Shown one piece after another: positions 42,997 through 52,143 of a stretch of DNA of 64,000 nt (position 1 is its first letter; each line of letters starts with the position of its first letter). This DNA is from Ignavibacteria bacterium (lineage in GTDB: Bacteria > Bacteroidota > Ignavibacteria > Ignavibacteriales > Ignavibacteriaceae), in the NCBI GenBank assembly GCA_017302895.1, contig JAFLBV010000003.1:135115-199114 (forward strand). The letters are read 5' to 3'. A model generated the notes under the pieces. That model was not told where the DNA came from and searched no databases. It saw nothing but the letters and a program-made list of their open reading frames with translations. The translations under genes were made by a program, and so were the position numbers.

Positions 42997-44484
42997 TTAC
43001 TTAATCACCGTCATCTTTTTTGTGATTGAGTTTCCATTTGATGAAAGGGTATAGAAATATACTCCGCTTGTCAGTCCGGTGGCATCAAAATTCACTGAGT
43101 GGTTTCCTGATTCAAACATGCCTTCCGCAATAACCGCAATTTCTTTTCCTGTTACATCATAAAGAGTGAGTTTTGCATTTCCCTGATTCGGGAGAGAAAA
43201 CTTTATAACAGTTGAAGGATTGAACGGATTGGGATAATTCTGCTCAAGTGTGAAACCTTCGATTGCCCCTGAACCGTCATCAACTCCTGCATGTGTCCAC
43301 AACTGGGCAATAAATGCGTTCGGTACAGCATCAAAGTTGCTCGTCAGGTTTCCACCCATAAAAATAATTCCGGAATATTGCTGCTGTTCGGTGATGTACA
43401 AAGACCTGGAGGAGTAATAAGGCCAGTGATCGAGTATTACATCTGAAACAGGGAACACAATGGTTGATGTAAACGGATGGAAGAAAAATGGTATACTTAA
43501 ATGATTCTTCCCTTGGGTATCAGTCCATAATTGCGGTATCATCACCAGATCATTTACCCGGGTATCAATAATTGGAGAAAGATACAGATATGTAAAGCCC
43601 GTGCCTGTCTCGCTTATTGGAAGTGATTGGACGATTACTTCGAATTGTTTTGTAACCGGATCAACAGTAAAAATTCTCCAGCCTTCACCATTCTGAAATT
43701 TTCTGGCAAGAAATACATATTTACCGTTCGAGAGTTTTTTGTGTTGCATGTCTTCGCCAAAATCGGTCACAACCCTGTAATCGGGGTCATCTGCGAAGAG
43801 GTTATCTCTGATTTTTGTAAAAGTGTTGGTTACAGGGTTGTATTCCTCTACTGCCCCGGAAAACAAACCGCCATAGACGCCCCATCCGCCAAACATGATC
43901 GCACCACCATCTGAAGTTGGTACAAAAGTAGGGTAAGCCCGTGGTTGATTTAGATTACCTGTAAAAGTAACCTGATTTGTTTGCAGATCTATAACCTCAC
44001 CAACTGCTGCCGCAACATCGCTGTACCAGCAACCGGCAAGAAGCACTCTTCCGTCAGCGAGTTGAACTCCGTTGGCCATTGTGCGGGCATGACGAAGTGT
44101 CGGTCCGGCTACACTTCGCAACTGATTTGGGTAAACCCTTTCGGTTGTGTTAAGCTGACCCACCCCAAGGTCGGATGACATGCCACCGATCAGGAGGCAG
44201 GTGGAGTCGCTGAGATGAACTATTCCGGTCGCATCCCTGTAATCTGTGAGAGTGAAGTTAGCCCATGCAGAGTCGTTGTGTGCAACCGAAGTTACTGTGT
44301 TCATCCTTGTAAAACCCGAGGAGTGACCACCGATAGTGAGATAAAGTCCGTTTGATGTAGCTACGGTCTGGCCGTTCATACGGGGGAATGGCATGTCGGG
44401 GAGAGAATGTTTTGTAACCCCTTGTGCAGCGGTTGATATAGCCATAAGTGAGATGGCAACAAAAAATGAGAAAAGATTCTTCAT
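42997..44484 (-). CDS. T9SS-exported Kelch-type propeller protein
   Basis: The 495-residue protein has a signal peptide (about 1-20, ending STAAQ) and Kelch-like blades, with GLYLTIGGHSSG, CLLIGGMSSD, RVLLAGCWYSD and AIMFGGWGVYGGLF, over about 25-390. The T9SS sorting domain has NYPNPFNP near residue 414 and TSGVYFYTL near the end. It is exported and probably surface-attached; a catalytic galactose-oxidase Cys-Tyr site was not identified. Its stop is immediately followed, in its sense direction, by the 21-bp GGCTGA-type array. Confidence 0.88.
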   Translation of the reverse strand: MKNLFSFFVAISLMAISTAAQGVTKHSLPDMPFPRMNGQTVATSNGLYLTIGGHSSGFTRMNTVTSVAHNDSAWANFTLTDYRDATGIVHLSDSTCLLIGGMSSDLGVGQLNTTERVYPNQLRSVAGPTLRHARTMANGVQLADGRVLLAGCWYSDVAAAVGEVIDLQTNQVTFTGNLNQPRAYPTFVPTSDGGAIMFGGWGVYGGLFSGAVEEYNPVTNTFTKIRDNLFADDPDYRVVTDFGEDMQHKKLSNGKYVFLARKFQNGEGWRIFTVDPVTKQFEVIVQSLPISETGTGFTYLYLSPIIDTRVNDLVMIPQLWTDTQGKNHLSIPFFFHPFTSTIVFPVSDVILDHWPYYSSRSLYITEQQQYSGIIFMGGNLTSNFDAVPNAFIAQLWTHAGVDDGSGAIEGFTLEQNYPNPFNPSTVIKFSLPNQGNAKLTLYDVTGKEIAVIAEGMFESGNHSVNFDATGLTSGVYFYTLSSNGNSITKKMTVIK

Positions 44485-44802
44485 GATTATATTCCTTCCT
44501 TCAAAATTTTCAAATTCCTTGTGCGAATGATGATGAAAGCCGCTTCAGGCAATTTGAACCAACTGCTCGTGATTCAAAAAGTGTGCCGAAAGAAAAACCC
44601 TGCTCTTGCTGATTAGTTAATAAAATTCAGGCATATCTCTCATTTAATAGAAAAAAATTTTTCATTTTTAAGAAATTTGTGTTTGCATGAGTAACCGAAA
44701 TAAAATAGAACCGCCTGTACATTTTAAAGCAGGGGAATTGATTTCTTTCTTATTTTCGAGAGTTAAAAAATTTTCAATTTAAACCACCAAGAGAAAAGCT
44801 TT
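44485..44802. other. Intergenic region between divergent genes
   Basis: It holds no ORF or RNA gene that I can support. An A/T-rich segment (TTAATAGAAAAAAATTTTTC) and a short A-run suggest promoter DNA for both flanking genes. No clear -33/-7 pair was identified. Confidence 0.5.
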
Positions 44803-47800
44803 ATGCGTTTAAAACTCATCCAATTATTCTTGATCCCGCTTCTCCTGACCGGCGTCCTTTTTGCACAGGACGAAGAAAAAGAGAAAAAAGACCCACTTCA
44901 AAAAGAAAACTTCAGCGGTTTGAAATGGCGTAACATCGGACCGGCACTTACAAGCGGCAGGATCGCCGATTTTGCCATAAACCCGAAAAACAACAGCGAA
45001 TATTTTGTGGCAGTAGCCAGCGGGCATGTCTGGAAGACCACGAATGCAGGCATCACTTTCGATCCGGTTTTTGAAAATCAGGGAGCCTACTCAATCGGAT
45101 GTGTAACCCTGGACCCCAACAACCACCATGTGGTGTGGGTGGGAACAGGTGAAAACAACCACCAGCGGGCTCTTGGCTACGGAAATGGTGTTTACAAATC
45201 GATTGACGGTGGTAAATCGTGGAAAAACATGGGATTGAAAGATTCCCGTCAGATCGGCGATATTATAATCGATCCCCGAAATTCGAATATCGTTTTTGTT
45301 GCCGCTGAAGGTTCCGTTTGGGGACCCGGCGGTGAAAGAGGCCTTTATAAAACTGTTGACGGTGGAAAAACCTGGAAAAAAGTGCTTGAGATCAGTACAA
45401 ACACGGGTGTAAATAATGTAACTTTTGATCCCCGGAATCCCGATATCATGTATGCCACTTCGGAGCAGAGAAGAAGACATGTTTACGGAAAGATTGGCGG
45501 TGGTCCCGAATCAGCAGTATATAAATCGGAAGATGGCGGAGAGACCTGGGAAAAGATTATGAAGGGGCTTCCCTCTGTGCACCTTGGTGGTATGGGAATC
45601 GACATTTCTCCCGTAAATCCTGATGTCCTCTACCTCATCGTGGAAGCAGCAGAAAATCAGAGCGGATTTTACAGAAGCACCAACCGGGGAGCAACCTGGG
45701 AGAAAATGAGCGATTATGCATCCTCCGGACAGTATTTTAATGAAATCTTTTGTGATCCAAAGGATGTTGACAAAGTTTACTCGATGGAGGTGGTGTCGCG
45801 TGTTACAACCGATGCCGGCAAGACATGGGTGCCTTTGGGTCTTGACGACCGTCATGTGGATGATCATGCTCTTTGGATAAACCCTGCAAACACCAATCAT
45901 CTTTTGATAGGTGGAGACGGCGGTATTTACGAATCTTTTGACGGCGGAAAACTTTGGGATTTCAAAGAAAACCTTCCCGTCACACAGTTTTATCGTGTTT
46001 TTGCCGACAATTCCTCCCCCTTTTACAATGTTTACGGTGGTACACAGGATAACAGCAGCATGGGAGGACCCTCACGCACTCTCAGCTCTGACGGAATCGT
46101 AAATTCCGACTGGTTCATCACCAACGGAGGCGATGGTTTCTGGTCGGCTGTCGATCCTGAAAATCCCGACATTGTTTATGCAGAGTCACAGTACGCAGGT
46201 ATGGTCAGATACGACAAAAAAAGCGGTGAAGCAATCGATATCAGACCTGAGCCCGGAAAAGGTGAAAAAACCTACAAATGGAACTGGGATACACCTCTCT
46301 TTATTAGTCCTCATAAAAACACCCGGCTCTACACAGCAGCGAATATGGTGTTCAGAACCGATGACAGAGGTAACAATTGGGAAGTTATCAGTCCCGACCT
46401 GACAACGGGTATCGACAGAAATTCTTTCCCCGTGATGGATAAATACTGGGGAGTGGATGCTCTTGCGAAAGATCGCTCGACTTCGCTGTTTGGTACGATT
46501 GTATCCCTCGCAGAATCCCCCGTAAAAGAGAATCTGCTCTATGCCGGAACGGATGACGGACTTATTCAGATCACCGAAGATGCAAAGACATGGAGCAAGG
46601 CGGGTTCATTCCCCGGAGTTCCTGAATACACTTATGTAAGTGATGTTCTACCCTCAAGGTTCAACGAAAATGTGGTTTATGCTTCGTTCAACAATCACAA
46701 AAGAGATGATTTTAAGCCGTACATCCTCAAGAGTGAAGACAAAGGGAAATCGTGGAAACCGATTTCAGCTACACTTCCCGAGAATGGTTCCGTCTGGAGT
46801 ATCGCAGAGGATTTTGAAAATCCAAATCTCCTTTTTGCAGGTACCGAGTTCGGATTTTTCTTCACCGTTGACGGTGGAAACAAGTGGATAAAACTCCAGA
46901 ACGGCCTGCCTGATATCCCCGTTAGAGATATTTTCATTCACAAACGGGAAGGTGATATTGTAATTGCAACTTTCGGCAGGGGATTTTATATCCTCGACAA
47001 TTACACTCCGCTTCGCAAAGTAACAAATGAAATGTTGTCGCAGGATGCATTCCTTTTTGATGCCAAGGATGGATTGATGTATATCGAAATGGCAGGCAGA
47101 TACGGAACCGGCAGCACCTACTACAAAGCTCCAAATCCAGATTTTGGTGTCTCTTTCACATATTTTATCAAGGAGATTCCGAAAACATTGAAGGATATCA
47201 GAAAGGAAAAAGAGGCTGCCCTCTTCAAGGAAGGAAAGCCAATACCCATTCCATCTGATGCCGAATTGAATGTTGAGAACAGGGAAGTGGCTCCGTATCT
47301 TGTTTTTTCGATTACAGATGAATCAGGAAACGAAGTCAAAAAACTTACAAAACCTGCCGGCAAGGGTCTCCAGAGAATCAACTGGGATCTTCGATACAGC
47401 AGCATCGCCACACTGAAAGCCGACAAGTTCAACGCAGCGATGAAACAGCAGAGCAGCACCCTTGTAATGCCCGGCAAGTATAAGGTTTCGATGTCGATGG
47501 TAACACGGGATGGAGTGAAACCCCTTGCGAAACCTGTTGAGTTTAACGCCGTGGCTCTTAGAAACACAACACTTCCCGCCGAAGACAGAGCCGAACTCGT
47601 GGCTTTCCAGCGCAAAGCAGCAGAATTGACCAGAACTGTCAGAGGGACTTATCAGTATCTGAACGATTTGATCAAACAGGTTACTGCTCTGAAGCAGTCA
47701 GCTCTCATTACCCCCGGAGCAGGATTTGAATTGTTGTCGAAAGCCGATAAAATTCTGGATGCTCTCGATATCATTTCTCTGAAATTTGAAAGAAGATCAA

Positions 47801-48066
47801 ACTTCCCGAGCGCAGAGGAAAATCCTCCGTCTCCTGTAACAATAAACGAGAGGCTTTCAACTCTGCTCTACACACACTGGAGATCGACATCCAAACTGAC
47901 AAAAAATGAGCTTACAGCTTATGCGGTTCTTGTTGATGAGTTCCCTCCCGTGTATAACGAGATAAAGAACCTCGCGGATGTGGATGTAAAATTGCTTGAA
48001 TCAGAACTCGAGAAACTCGGCGGACATGTAACCCCCGGAAGACTCCCCGAGCTCAAGCTGAAGTAA
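44803..48066 (+). CDS. Secreted VPS10/sortilin-type propeller protein
   Basis: The 1,087-residue protein has a signal peptide (about 1-20, ending VLFAQ) and then the VPS10-like repeats typical of large secreted FCB proteins: WRNIGPALTSGRIADFAINP, VASGHVWKTTNAG, GVYKSIDGGKSW, GLYKTVDGGKTW, and many Asp-box-like motifs up to about residue 730. A beta-rich C-terminal region (about 740-1087) follows. It has no T9SS sorting domain. It may bind or process polymers such as peptides or glycans. Transcribed alone and closed by a strong terminator. Confidence 0.9.
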   Translation: MRLKLIQLFLIPLLLTGVLFAQDEEKEKKDPLQKENFSGLKWRNIGPALTSGRIADFAINPKNNSEYFVAVASGHVWKTTNAGITFDPVFENQGAYSIGCVTLDPNNHHVVWVGTGENNHQRALGYGNGVYKSIDGGKSWKNMGLKDSRQIGDIIIDPRNSNIVFVAAEGSVWGPGGERGLYKTVDGGKTWKKVLEISTNTGVNNVTFDPRNPDIMYATSEQRRRHVYGKIGGGPESAVYKSEDGGETWEKIMKGLPSVHLGGMGIDISPVNPDVLYLIVEAAENQSGFYRSTNRGATWEKMSDYASSGQYFNEIFCDPKDVDKVYSMEVVSRVTTDAGKTWVPLGLDDRHVDDHALWINPANTNHLLIGGDGGIYESFDGGKLWDFKENLPVTQFYRVFADNSSPFYNVYGGTQDNSSMGGPSRTLSSDGIVNSDWFITNGGDGFWSAVDPENPDIVYAESQYAGMVRYDKKSGEAIDIRPEPGKGEKTYKWNWDTPLFISPHKNTRLYTAANMVFRTDDRGNNWEVISPDLTTGIDRNSFPVMDKYWGVDALAKDRSTSLFGTIVSLAESPVKENLLYAGTDDGLIQITEDAKTWSKAGSFPGVPEYTYVSDVLPSRFNENVVYASFNNHKRDDFKPYILKSEDKGKSWKPISATLPENGSVWSIAEDFENPNLLFAGTEFGFFFTVDGGNKWIKLQNGLPDIPVRDIFIHKREGDIVIATFGRGFYILDNYTPLRKVTNEMLSQDAFLFDAKDGLMYIEMAGRYGTGSTYYKAPNPDFGVSFTYFIKEIPKTLKDIRKEKEAALFKEGKPIPIPSDAELNVENREVAPYLVFSITDESGNEVKKLTKPAGKGLQRINWDLRYSSIATLKADKFNAAMKQQSSTLVMPGKYKVSMSMVTRDGVKPLAKPVEFNAVALRNTTLPAEDRAELVAFQRKAAELTRTVRGTYQYLNDLIKQVTALKQSALITPGAGFELLSKADKILDALDIISLKFERRSNFPSAEENPPSPVTINERLSTLLYTHWRSTSKLTKNELTAYAVLVDEFPPVYNEIKNLADVDVKLLESELEKLGGHVTPGRLPELKLK

Positions 48067-48084
48067 TTCAATTCGGATAATTTT

Positions 48085-48129
48085 AAGGCTGCACCTTTTG
48101 ATACAGGAAAAGGGTGCAGCCTTTTTTTA
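48085..48129 (+). terminator. Rho-independent terminator
   Basis: AAGGCTGCACCTTTT and AAAAGGGTGCAGCCTT pair around GATACAGG, followed by TTTTTTA. It lies about 20 bases after the VPS10-type gene. Confidence 0.9.
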
Positions 48130-48216
48130 TAAAGATTAATTTTTACTAAAAATTTTGCGATAAATGATGTATTTCATTGTTTAACGCAAAAAAAATATTT
48201 AATGATCGATATTCCG

Positions 48217-48224
48217 TAATTTTG
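48217..48224 (+). promoter_or_regulatory. Candidate -7 box upstream of the methyltransferase gene
   Basis: TAATTTTG in the context CCGTAATTTTGT, identical to the 12 bases before the SpoIIE-type gene. It is 25 bases from the TTG start. Fits TAnnTTTG; no convincing -33 element. Confidence 0.35.
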
Positions 48225-48249
48225 TGTAATTGAAAAGGAGAATTTTGTA

Positions 48250-48846
48250 TTGAAAAACGACTGGAACGCCCGGTTTGGAGTTGAAGAATTTGTGTACGGG
48301 AAAGAGCCCAATGCCTTTTTTAAGGAGGAGATTGACCGTCTGAAGCCGGGGAGGATACTTCTTCCTGCCGAGGGAGAGGGGCGAAATGCTGTCTATGCCG
48401 CAAAAAAAGGGTGGGAAGTTGTCTGTTTCGACTGGAGTGATGAGGGGAAAAAGAAAGCTGACAAACTCGCTGAAATGGAGGGAGTGAAGATAAATTACAA
48501 GGTAAGTGAAATTTCTGCTTTCGATTATCCCGTCGGAGAATTCGATGCAGTGGGACTTGTTTTTGTACATCTGCCGGAGGACGAAAGGGAAGAACTCCAT
48601 AAAAATGTAATCAAAACACTAAAACCCGGTGGAAAACTGATATTTACCGCCTATGACAAAACCCAGCTTGGGAAGTCGTCGGGAGGACCAAAACAGATCG
48701 AACTGCTTTATTCCCTCGCACAGATCGTCGAGGATTTTATCGATCTGGATTTTGATATCTTCGCAAAAGAAACTGTTGAATTGAATGAAGGGGTGCTTCA
48801 TATCGGCAGTGCCGATGTGATCAAGTTTTCCGGTATCAAAAAATGA
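48250..48846 (+). CDS. Class I SAM-dependent methyltransferase
   Basis: The 198-residue protein starts at a TTG with AAAGGAG 9 bases upstream. Motif I is LLPAEGEGRNAVYAAKKGW (about residue 36), with a GEGRNA loop of the TehB/thiopurine-methyltransferase type, then VVCFDWSDEG, FDAVGLVFVHLP and LKPGGKLIFTAYD (post-I to III). It is a small cytosolic methyltransferase; the substrate could be a metalloid or a small thiol, but that is only family inference. It overlaps the next gene by 4 bases (ATGA). Confidence 0.9.
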   Translation: MKNDWNARFGVEEFVYGKEPNAFFKEEIDRLKPGRILLPAEGEGRNAVYAAKKGWEVVCFDWSDEGKKKADKLAEMEGVKINYKVSEISAFDYPVGEFDAVGLVFVHLPEDEREELHKNVIKTLKPGGKLIFTAYDKTQLGKSSGGPKQIELLYSLAQIVEDFIDLDFDIFAKETVELNEGVLHIGSADVIKFSGIKK

Positions 48847-50099
48847 AAAAAGTCCTCTTTCTCACATATTACTGGCCCCCTTCGGGAAAGGCATCCCTGC
48901 ATTGGCCCCTGAAAATGATAAAGTACCTGCCTCAATTCGGATGGCAGCCTGCCGTTTTGACTGTGGAAGATGAATCATTTATGCAGAAGGATGAATCGAT
49001 GGAGAAAGAGATTGATTATTCACTTGTTGTGCTAAAAACTCCGTCAATCGAACCGTTTGAGTTTTACAAAATTTTCACCGGAAAAGGGAAGGACGCACAA
49101 CTCGTTGCATCGGAAACCATTTCGAAAGAAAACAAAAGTTTAGCCCACAGGATCTCTTTGTGGATCCGGATGAACCTGTTTATCCCCGATGCAAGGATTG
49201 GCTGGTATCCCTTCGCAGTAAAAGCCGGGAACAGACTGCTTCGGTCTGAAATTTATGATGCCGTAGTGTCAATTGGACCCCCGCACTCGGTACACCTCGC
49301 TGCTGCCAAAATTGCCCGGAATGCAAATATCCCGTTTTATCCCGTGTTTATCGATCCCTGGCTTAACATTGCCTACTACAAAGGGCAATCGAGGAGCAAA
49401 CTTACGGTAATGATTGACGGGTGGCTCGAAAGAAGGACACTGGAAAAAAGCCGCAGGGCGATTTTTGTTACTGAAACCTCCCTTGCTGATTATGTCGCAA
49501 GCTATCCTTTCCTAAAAGAGAAGGGAAGGGTTCTTCACTGGGGATTTGATGAGGAGAAATTTGCCGGGTTCAAACGAATCAAAAAACAGGGAGATGAAAA
49601 AGTCATCCTTCATTCCGGCAACATTTTCGATTTTCAAAATCCCGAAAAGCTGTGGGGATATCTAAAGCAGAGAATTGATTCGGGAGAAAATTTCAGGGTT
49701 TGGTTCACAGGTACTGTAAGTCCCGGTGTCAAACGATCAATTTCGGAAGCAGGGCTCGATGGCTGCACTTCGTATCTTGGGTTCCTTTCCTACGACGAGA
49801 TGCTCGAAGTGCTGGCACAAGCCGATTATCTTTTAGTGTGTGCGATGGAAAAGCGACACTTCCCCGGAAAGCTGTTTGAGTATCTGAGGACGGGAATCCC
49901 CATTCTCGCTTACGGCGATGACAATATTGAGGTGGAAGGGGTGATTAGTTCAGCTAATGCAGGAATGATGCTTCCTTTTTCAGCGGATGGCTCAGAATTT
50001 TTCGAAAGAGTTGATTCATTCAAGACGAACCTTGACTTGATCAAAAACTTTGACAGAAAGGTAATTGCTGGGAAATTGAGTTTAATACTTGGGGAGTAA
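48843..50099 (+). CDS. Glycosyltransferase (GT-B, GT4/GT1-like)
   Basis: A 418-residue GT-B enzyme. The N-terminal domain begins KVLFLTYYWPPSGKASLHWP, a common start of such transferases; the C-terminal nucleotide-sugar-binding domain has LHSGNIFDFQNP, GFLSYDEMLEVLAQADYLLV and FPGKLFEYLRTGIPILA (the E of an EX7E-like site). It transfers a sugar onto an acceptor in the cytosol or at the inner leaflet of the membrane, perhaps in surface polysaccharide or glycolipid synthesis. The overlap with the methyltransferase suggests joint action on one product, but no wider glycan cluster is next to it. Confidence 0.9.
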   Translation: MKKVLFLTYYWPPSGKASLHWPLKMIKYLPQFGWQPAVLTVEDESFMQKDESMEKEIDYSLVVLKTPSIEPFEFYKIFTGKGKDAQLVASETISKENKSLAHRISLWIRMNLFIPDARIGWYPFAVKAGNRLLRSEIYDAVVSIGPPHSVHLAAAKIARNANIPFYPVFIDPWLNIAYYKGQSRSKLTVMIDGWLERRTLEKSRRAIFVTETSLADYVASYPFLKEKGRVLHWGFDEEKFAGFKRIKKQGDEKVILHSGNIFDFQNPEKLWGYLKQRIDSGENFRVWFTGTVSPGVKRSISEAGLDGCTSYLGFLSYDEMLEVLAQADYLLVCAMEKRHFPGKLFEYLRTGIPILAYGDDNIEVEGVISSANAGMMLPFSADGSEFFERVDSFKTNLDLIKNFDRKVIAGKLSLILGE

Positions 50100-50212
50100 C
50101 CCTCTCAATTTAGCGTCATTCATTCTCCCTTTCATATCTTGTTTATAATCCTTATTTTTCATTATTGTTAAAATGAATAACTTACAAATCAAATAAATAC
50201 CGGAGATAACCC

Positions 50213-50620
50213 ATGAAAAAGCTGATATTTTTAGCTTTACCCCTTTTCATCCTTTTTGCCGCGACCAACCTCAACGCTCAGGACGCTTCAAAGAAGAAGC
50301 ACCATACTGAAAATGACACTACTAAAAAAGAAGCCTGCTGCTCAACCGACTCAACTAAATCAGGTGACTGCTGCTCTGAGTCAAAAGACGCACACAACCA
50401 TGACATGGGAAACAAAGAAGACAAATCTGTAAAAAAAATATGGAACAGTGTCTGTCCTGTTACAGGAGAAGCAATTGAACCCGGTGCACCAACAGTTGAA
50501 CACGATGGAAAACTTGTAGCTCTCTGCTGCAAGGGATGCGTCTCAAAATTCCAGAAAGATCCTGCCAAGTTTCTTAAGACCCTCGATAAAGACGGTAAAG
50601 CGCTGAAAAACAAATCGTAA
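50213..50620 (+). CDS. Secreted YHS-like metal-binding protein
   Basis: The 135-residue protein has a signal peptide (about 1-22, ending LNAQ), a charged Lys/Asp/His-rich linker with several Cys (KEACCSTDSTKSGDCCSES and HNHDMG) at about 23-75, and a C-terminal YHS/TRASH-like unit: CPVTGEAIEPGAPTVEHDGK and LVALCCKGCVSKFQKDPAKF, with CxxC-type and His candidates for metal. Copper or zinc scavenging is likely by family, not shown. CGGAG lies upstream of the start. Followed by a bidirectional terminator. Confidence 0.85.
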   Translation: MKKLIFLALPLFILFAATNLNAQDASKKKHHTENDTTKKEACCSTDSTKSGDCCSESKDAHNHDMGNKEDKSVKKIWNSVCPVTGEAIEPGAPTVEHDGKLVALCCKGCVSKFQKDPAKFLKTLDKDGKALKNKS

Positions 50621-50635
50621 AATTTCGATTTTCAC

Positions 50636-50677
50636 AAAAAAAAGAGGCTGTCTCATTCGGGGCAGCCTCTTTTGTTT
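50636..50677. terminator. Bidirectional terminator
   Basis: AAAAAGAGGCTGTC pairs with GGCAGCCTCTTTT around TCATTCGG, with A-run and T-run on either side. It serves the convergent YHS-like and outer-membrane genes. The stem is nearly the same as that at 37423-37462. Confidence 0.9.
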
Positions 50678-50694
50678 TAAAGAATGGTAATTAT

Positions 50695-51864
50695 TTAGAA
50701 TACATTATACTGAAGTGTAACCGCTGTCCGGAAGTCGGTCACTTTCAAAAGACCGCTTCTGTTAAGTGAAGAAGTGATGCCAAGGTTGATGTTGTTTTCG
50801 AGGTAGAATATAAATCCTGCCGAAATTGCATGATCGACATAACTGTCTTCGTTCAGAGGGAATATCACAGTATTTCTCTTTATATAATTCAACTGATATC
50901 CGGCAACAAAGTTAATTTTGTTTCCGAGTTCATAGAAGTAATCGACACCTGCGGTAACAATTACCGTTTTGAAGAATGTTGAATCGAACGGGGTATTCAT
51001 GTTCGCATATGCGTTGATCTGTGAATTCCAGCCGATCGGATTTGAGAATCTTCCACCTAACGACAAAGCAGGTGAATTGGTCGGTGATTTGTCTCTGGTT
51101 GAAAGATTGAAAAGAACACCGGCGGTTACATCCCAACCGAAGAATCTTTCATTTACTCTTTCGTTGATGCCTTTAAGAACCTGTTGTGTTCTGAGGATAC
51201 CAATTGCTCCGAGTGCACCACCCTGAAGCAGACCAGTTGCTCTCATCTCTTTTTCGATATCTTCATACCAGTTTTTCTCGTAGGTGTCACCAAAAACGCC
51301 GCGATATTCCTGTTCTCTTTCGATGATGTTGGCGATTTTGATCATTGTCTCTTTTGGGAGTCTGGTCGAAATTACGCCTTCTTTCAAGAGGTGATCTTCA
51401 ATTCTGACCGCTTTTGCGAGGGCTGTTGCATTTATATAACGACCGTAACCACCGCCTACTGTCAGGTTCGATTCAATCTGTTTGAAAGTGTTTGCATGGC
51501 GAAGATCCATTGCGCCAAATCCGAACCAGTCTTTATCATCTGCGATGTACTTCCTGATACTTGGTCTGATGCTGATATCGTGGCTGTATTCTTCGAAAGT
51601 TTTTCCCGCAGTTGCATCAATATCGATGAAGTAAGCGAAAGGAAGAGAAGAATAAAAATATCTGAAAAGACCGCTTGCCTGTGCTGTGTTTGAATTTACA
51701 TGAGTCGTCACAGAGTCAGTTGTCTGTGCGAAATTGTAACTTCCGTTAAGGCGGAGAATCTTTGCCCGGCTGATTGGGACCTTATAGTCCTGAACAGATA
51801 CATTCTGGGCAAATGTGGTGCCTGCAATTACAACGATAGCAAAAAATGTAACAATTAGTCGCAT
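50695..51864 (-). CDS. Putative outer-membrane beta-barrel protein
   Basis: The 389-residue protein has a signal peptide (about 1-19, ending TTFAQ). The body alternates amphipathic strands such as RYFYSSLPFAYFIDIDATAG and KINFVAGYQLNYIK, with a helical insert at about 150-215. The C-terminus ends in TAVTLQYNVF, with the terminal Phe that marks outer-membrane barrels for BAM. I do not recognise the family. A strong bidirectional terminator lies at its 3' end. Confidence 0.78.
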   Translation of the reverse strand: MRLIVTFFAIVVIAGTTFAQNVSVQDYKVPISRAKILRLNGSYNFAQTTDSVTTHVNSNTAQASGLFRYFYSSLPFAYFIDIDATAGKTFEEYSHDISIRPSIRKYIADDKDWFGFGAMDLRHANTFKQIESNLTVGGGYGRYINATALAKAVRIEDHLLKEGVISTRLPKETMIKIANIIEREQEYRGVFGDTYEKNWYEDIEKEMRATGLLQGGALGAIGILRTQQVLKGINERVNERFFGWDVTAGVLFNLSTRDKSPTNSPALSLGGRFSNPIGWNSQINAYANMNTPFDSTFFKTVIVTAGVDYFYELGNKINFVAGYQLNYIKRNTVIFPLNEDSYVDHAISAGFIFYLENNINLGITSSLNRSGLLKVTDFRTAVTLQYNVF

Positions 51865-51936
51865 TTTGGCTCCTTTTATATGTTAATGAAGATTAATAGA
51901 TTAACTTACAAATATTTCGGACAAAATGCAAATAAG

Positions 51937-52141
51937 AACCTCAGAGATACGGAACCTCAGAGATTCAGCACCTCATTTTAGCCGGGTCACTGAAGTTCCG
52001 AAGTTCTGAGGTTCTGAAGCTCTCCTTTGTACTGAAGTTCCGAAGCTCTCCTTTGTACTGAAGTTCCGAAGCTCTCCTTTGTACTGAAGTTCCGAAGCTC
52101 TCCTTTGTACTGAGGTTCTGAGGTTCTGATACTCTGAAGTT
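51937..52141. repeat. GAACCTCAGAG/26-bp repeat array
   Basis: A 26-bp unit CTGAAGTTCCGAAGCTCTCC plus TTTGTA starts at 52032, 52058, 52084 and (partly) 52110, flanked by GAACCTCAGAG-type phrases at about 51937-51960. In the sense of the gene at 52144-52629 the array begins at its stop codon with TAAAGAACTTCAGAGTATCA, the same layout as at 33472. Confidence 0.88.
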
Positions 52142-52143
52142 CT

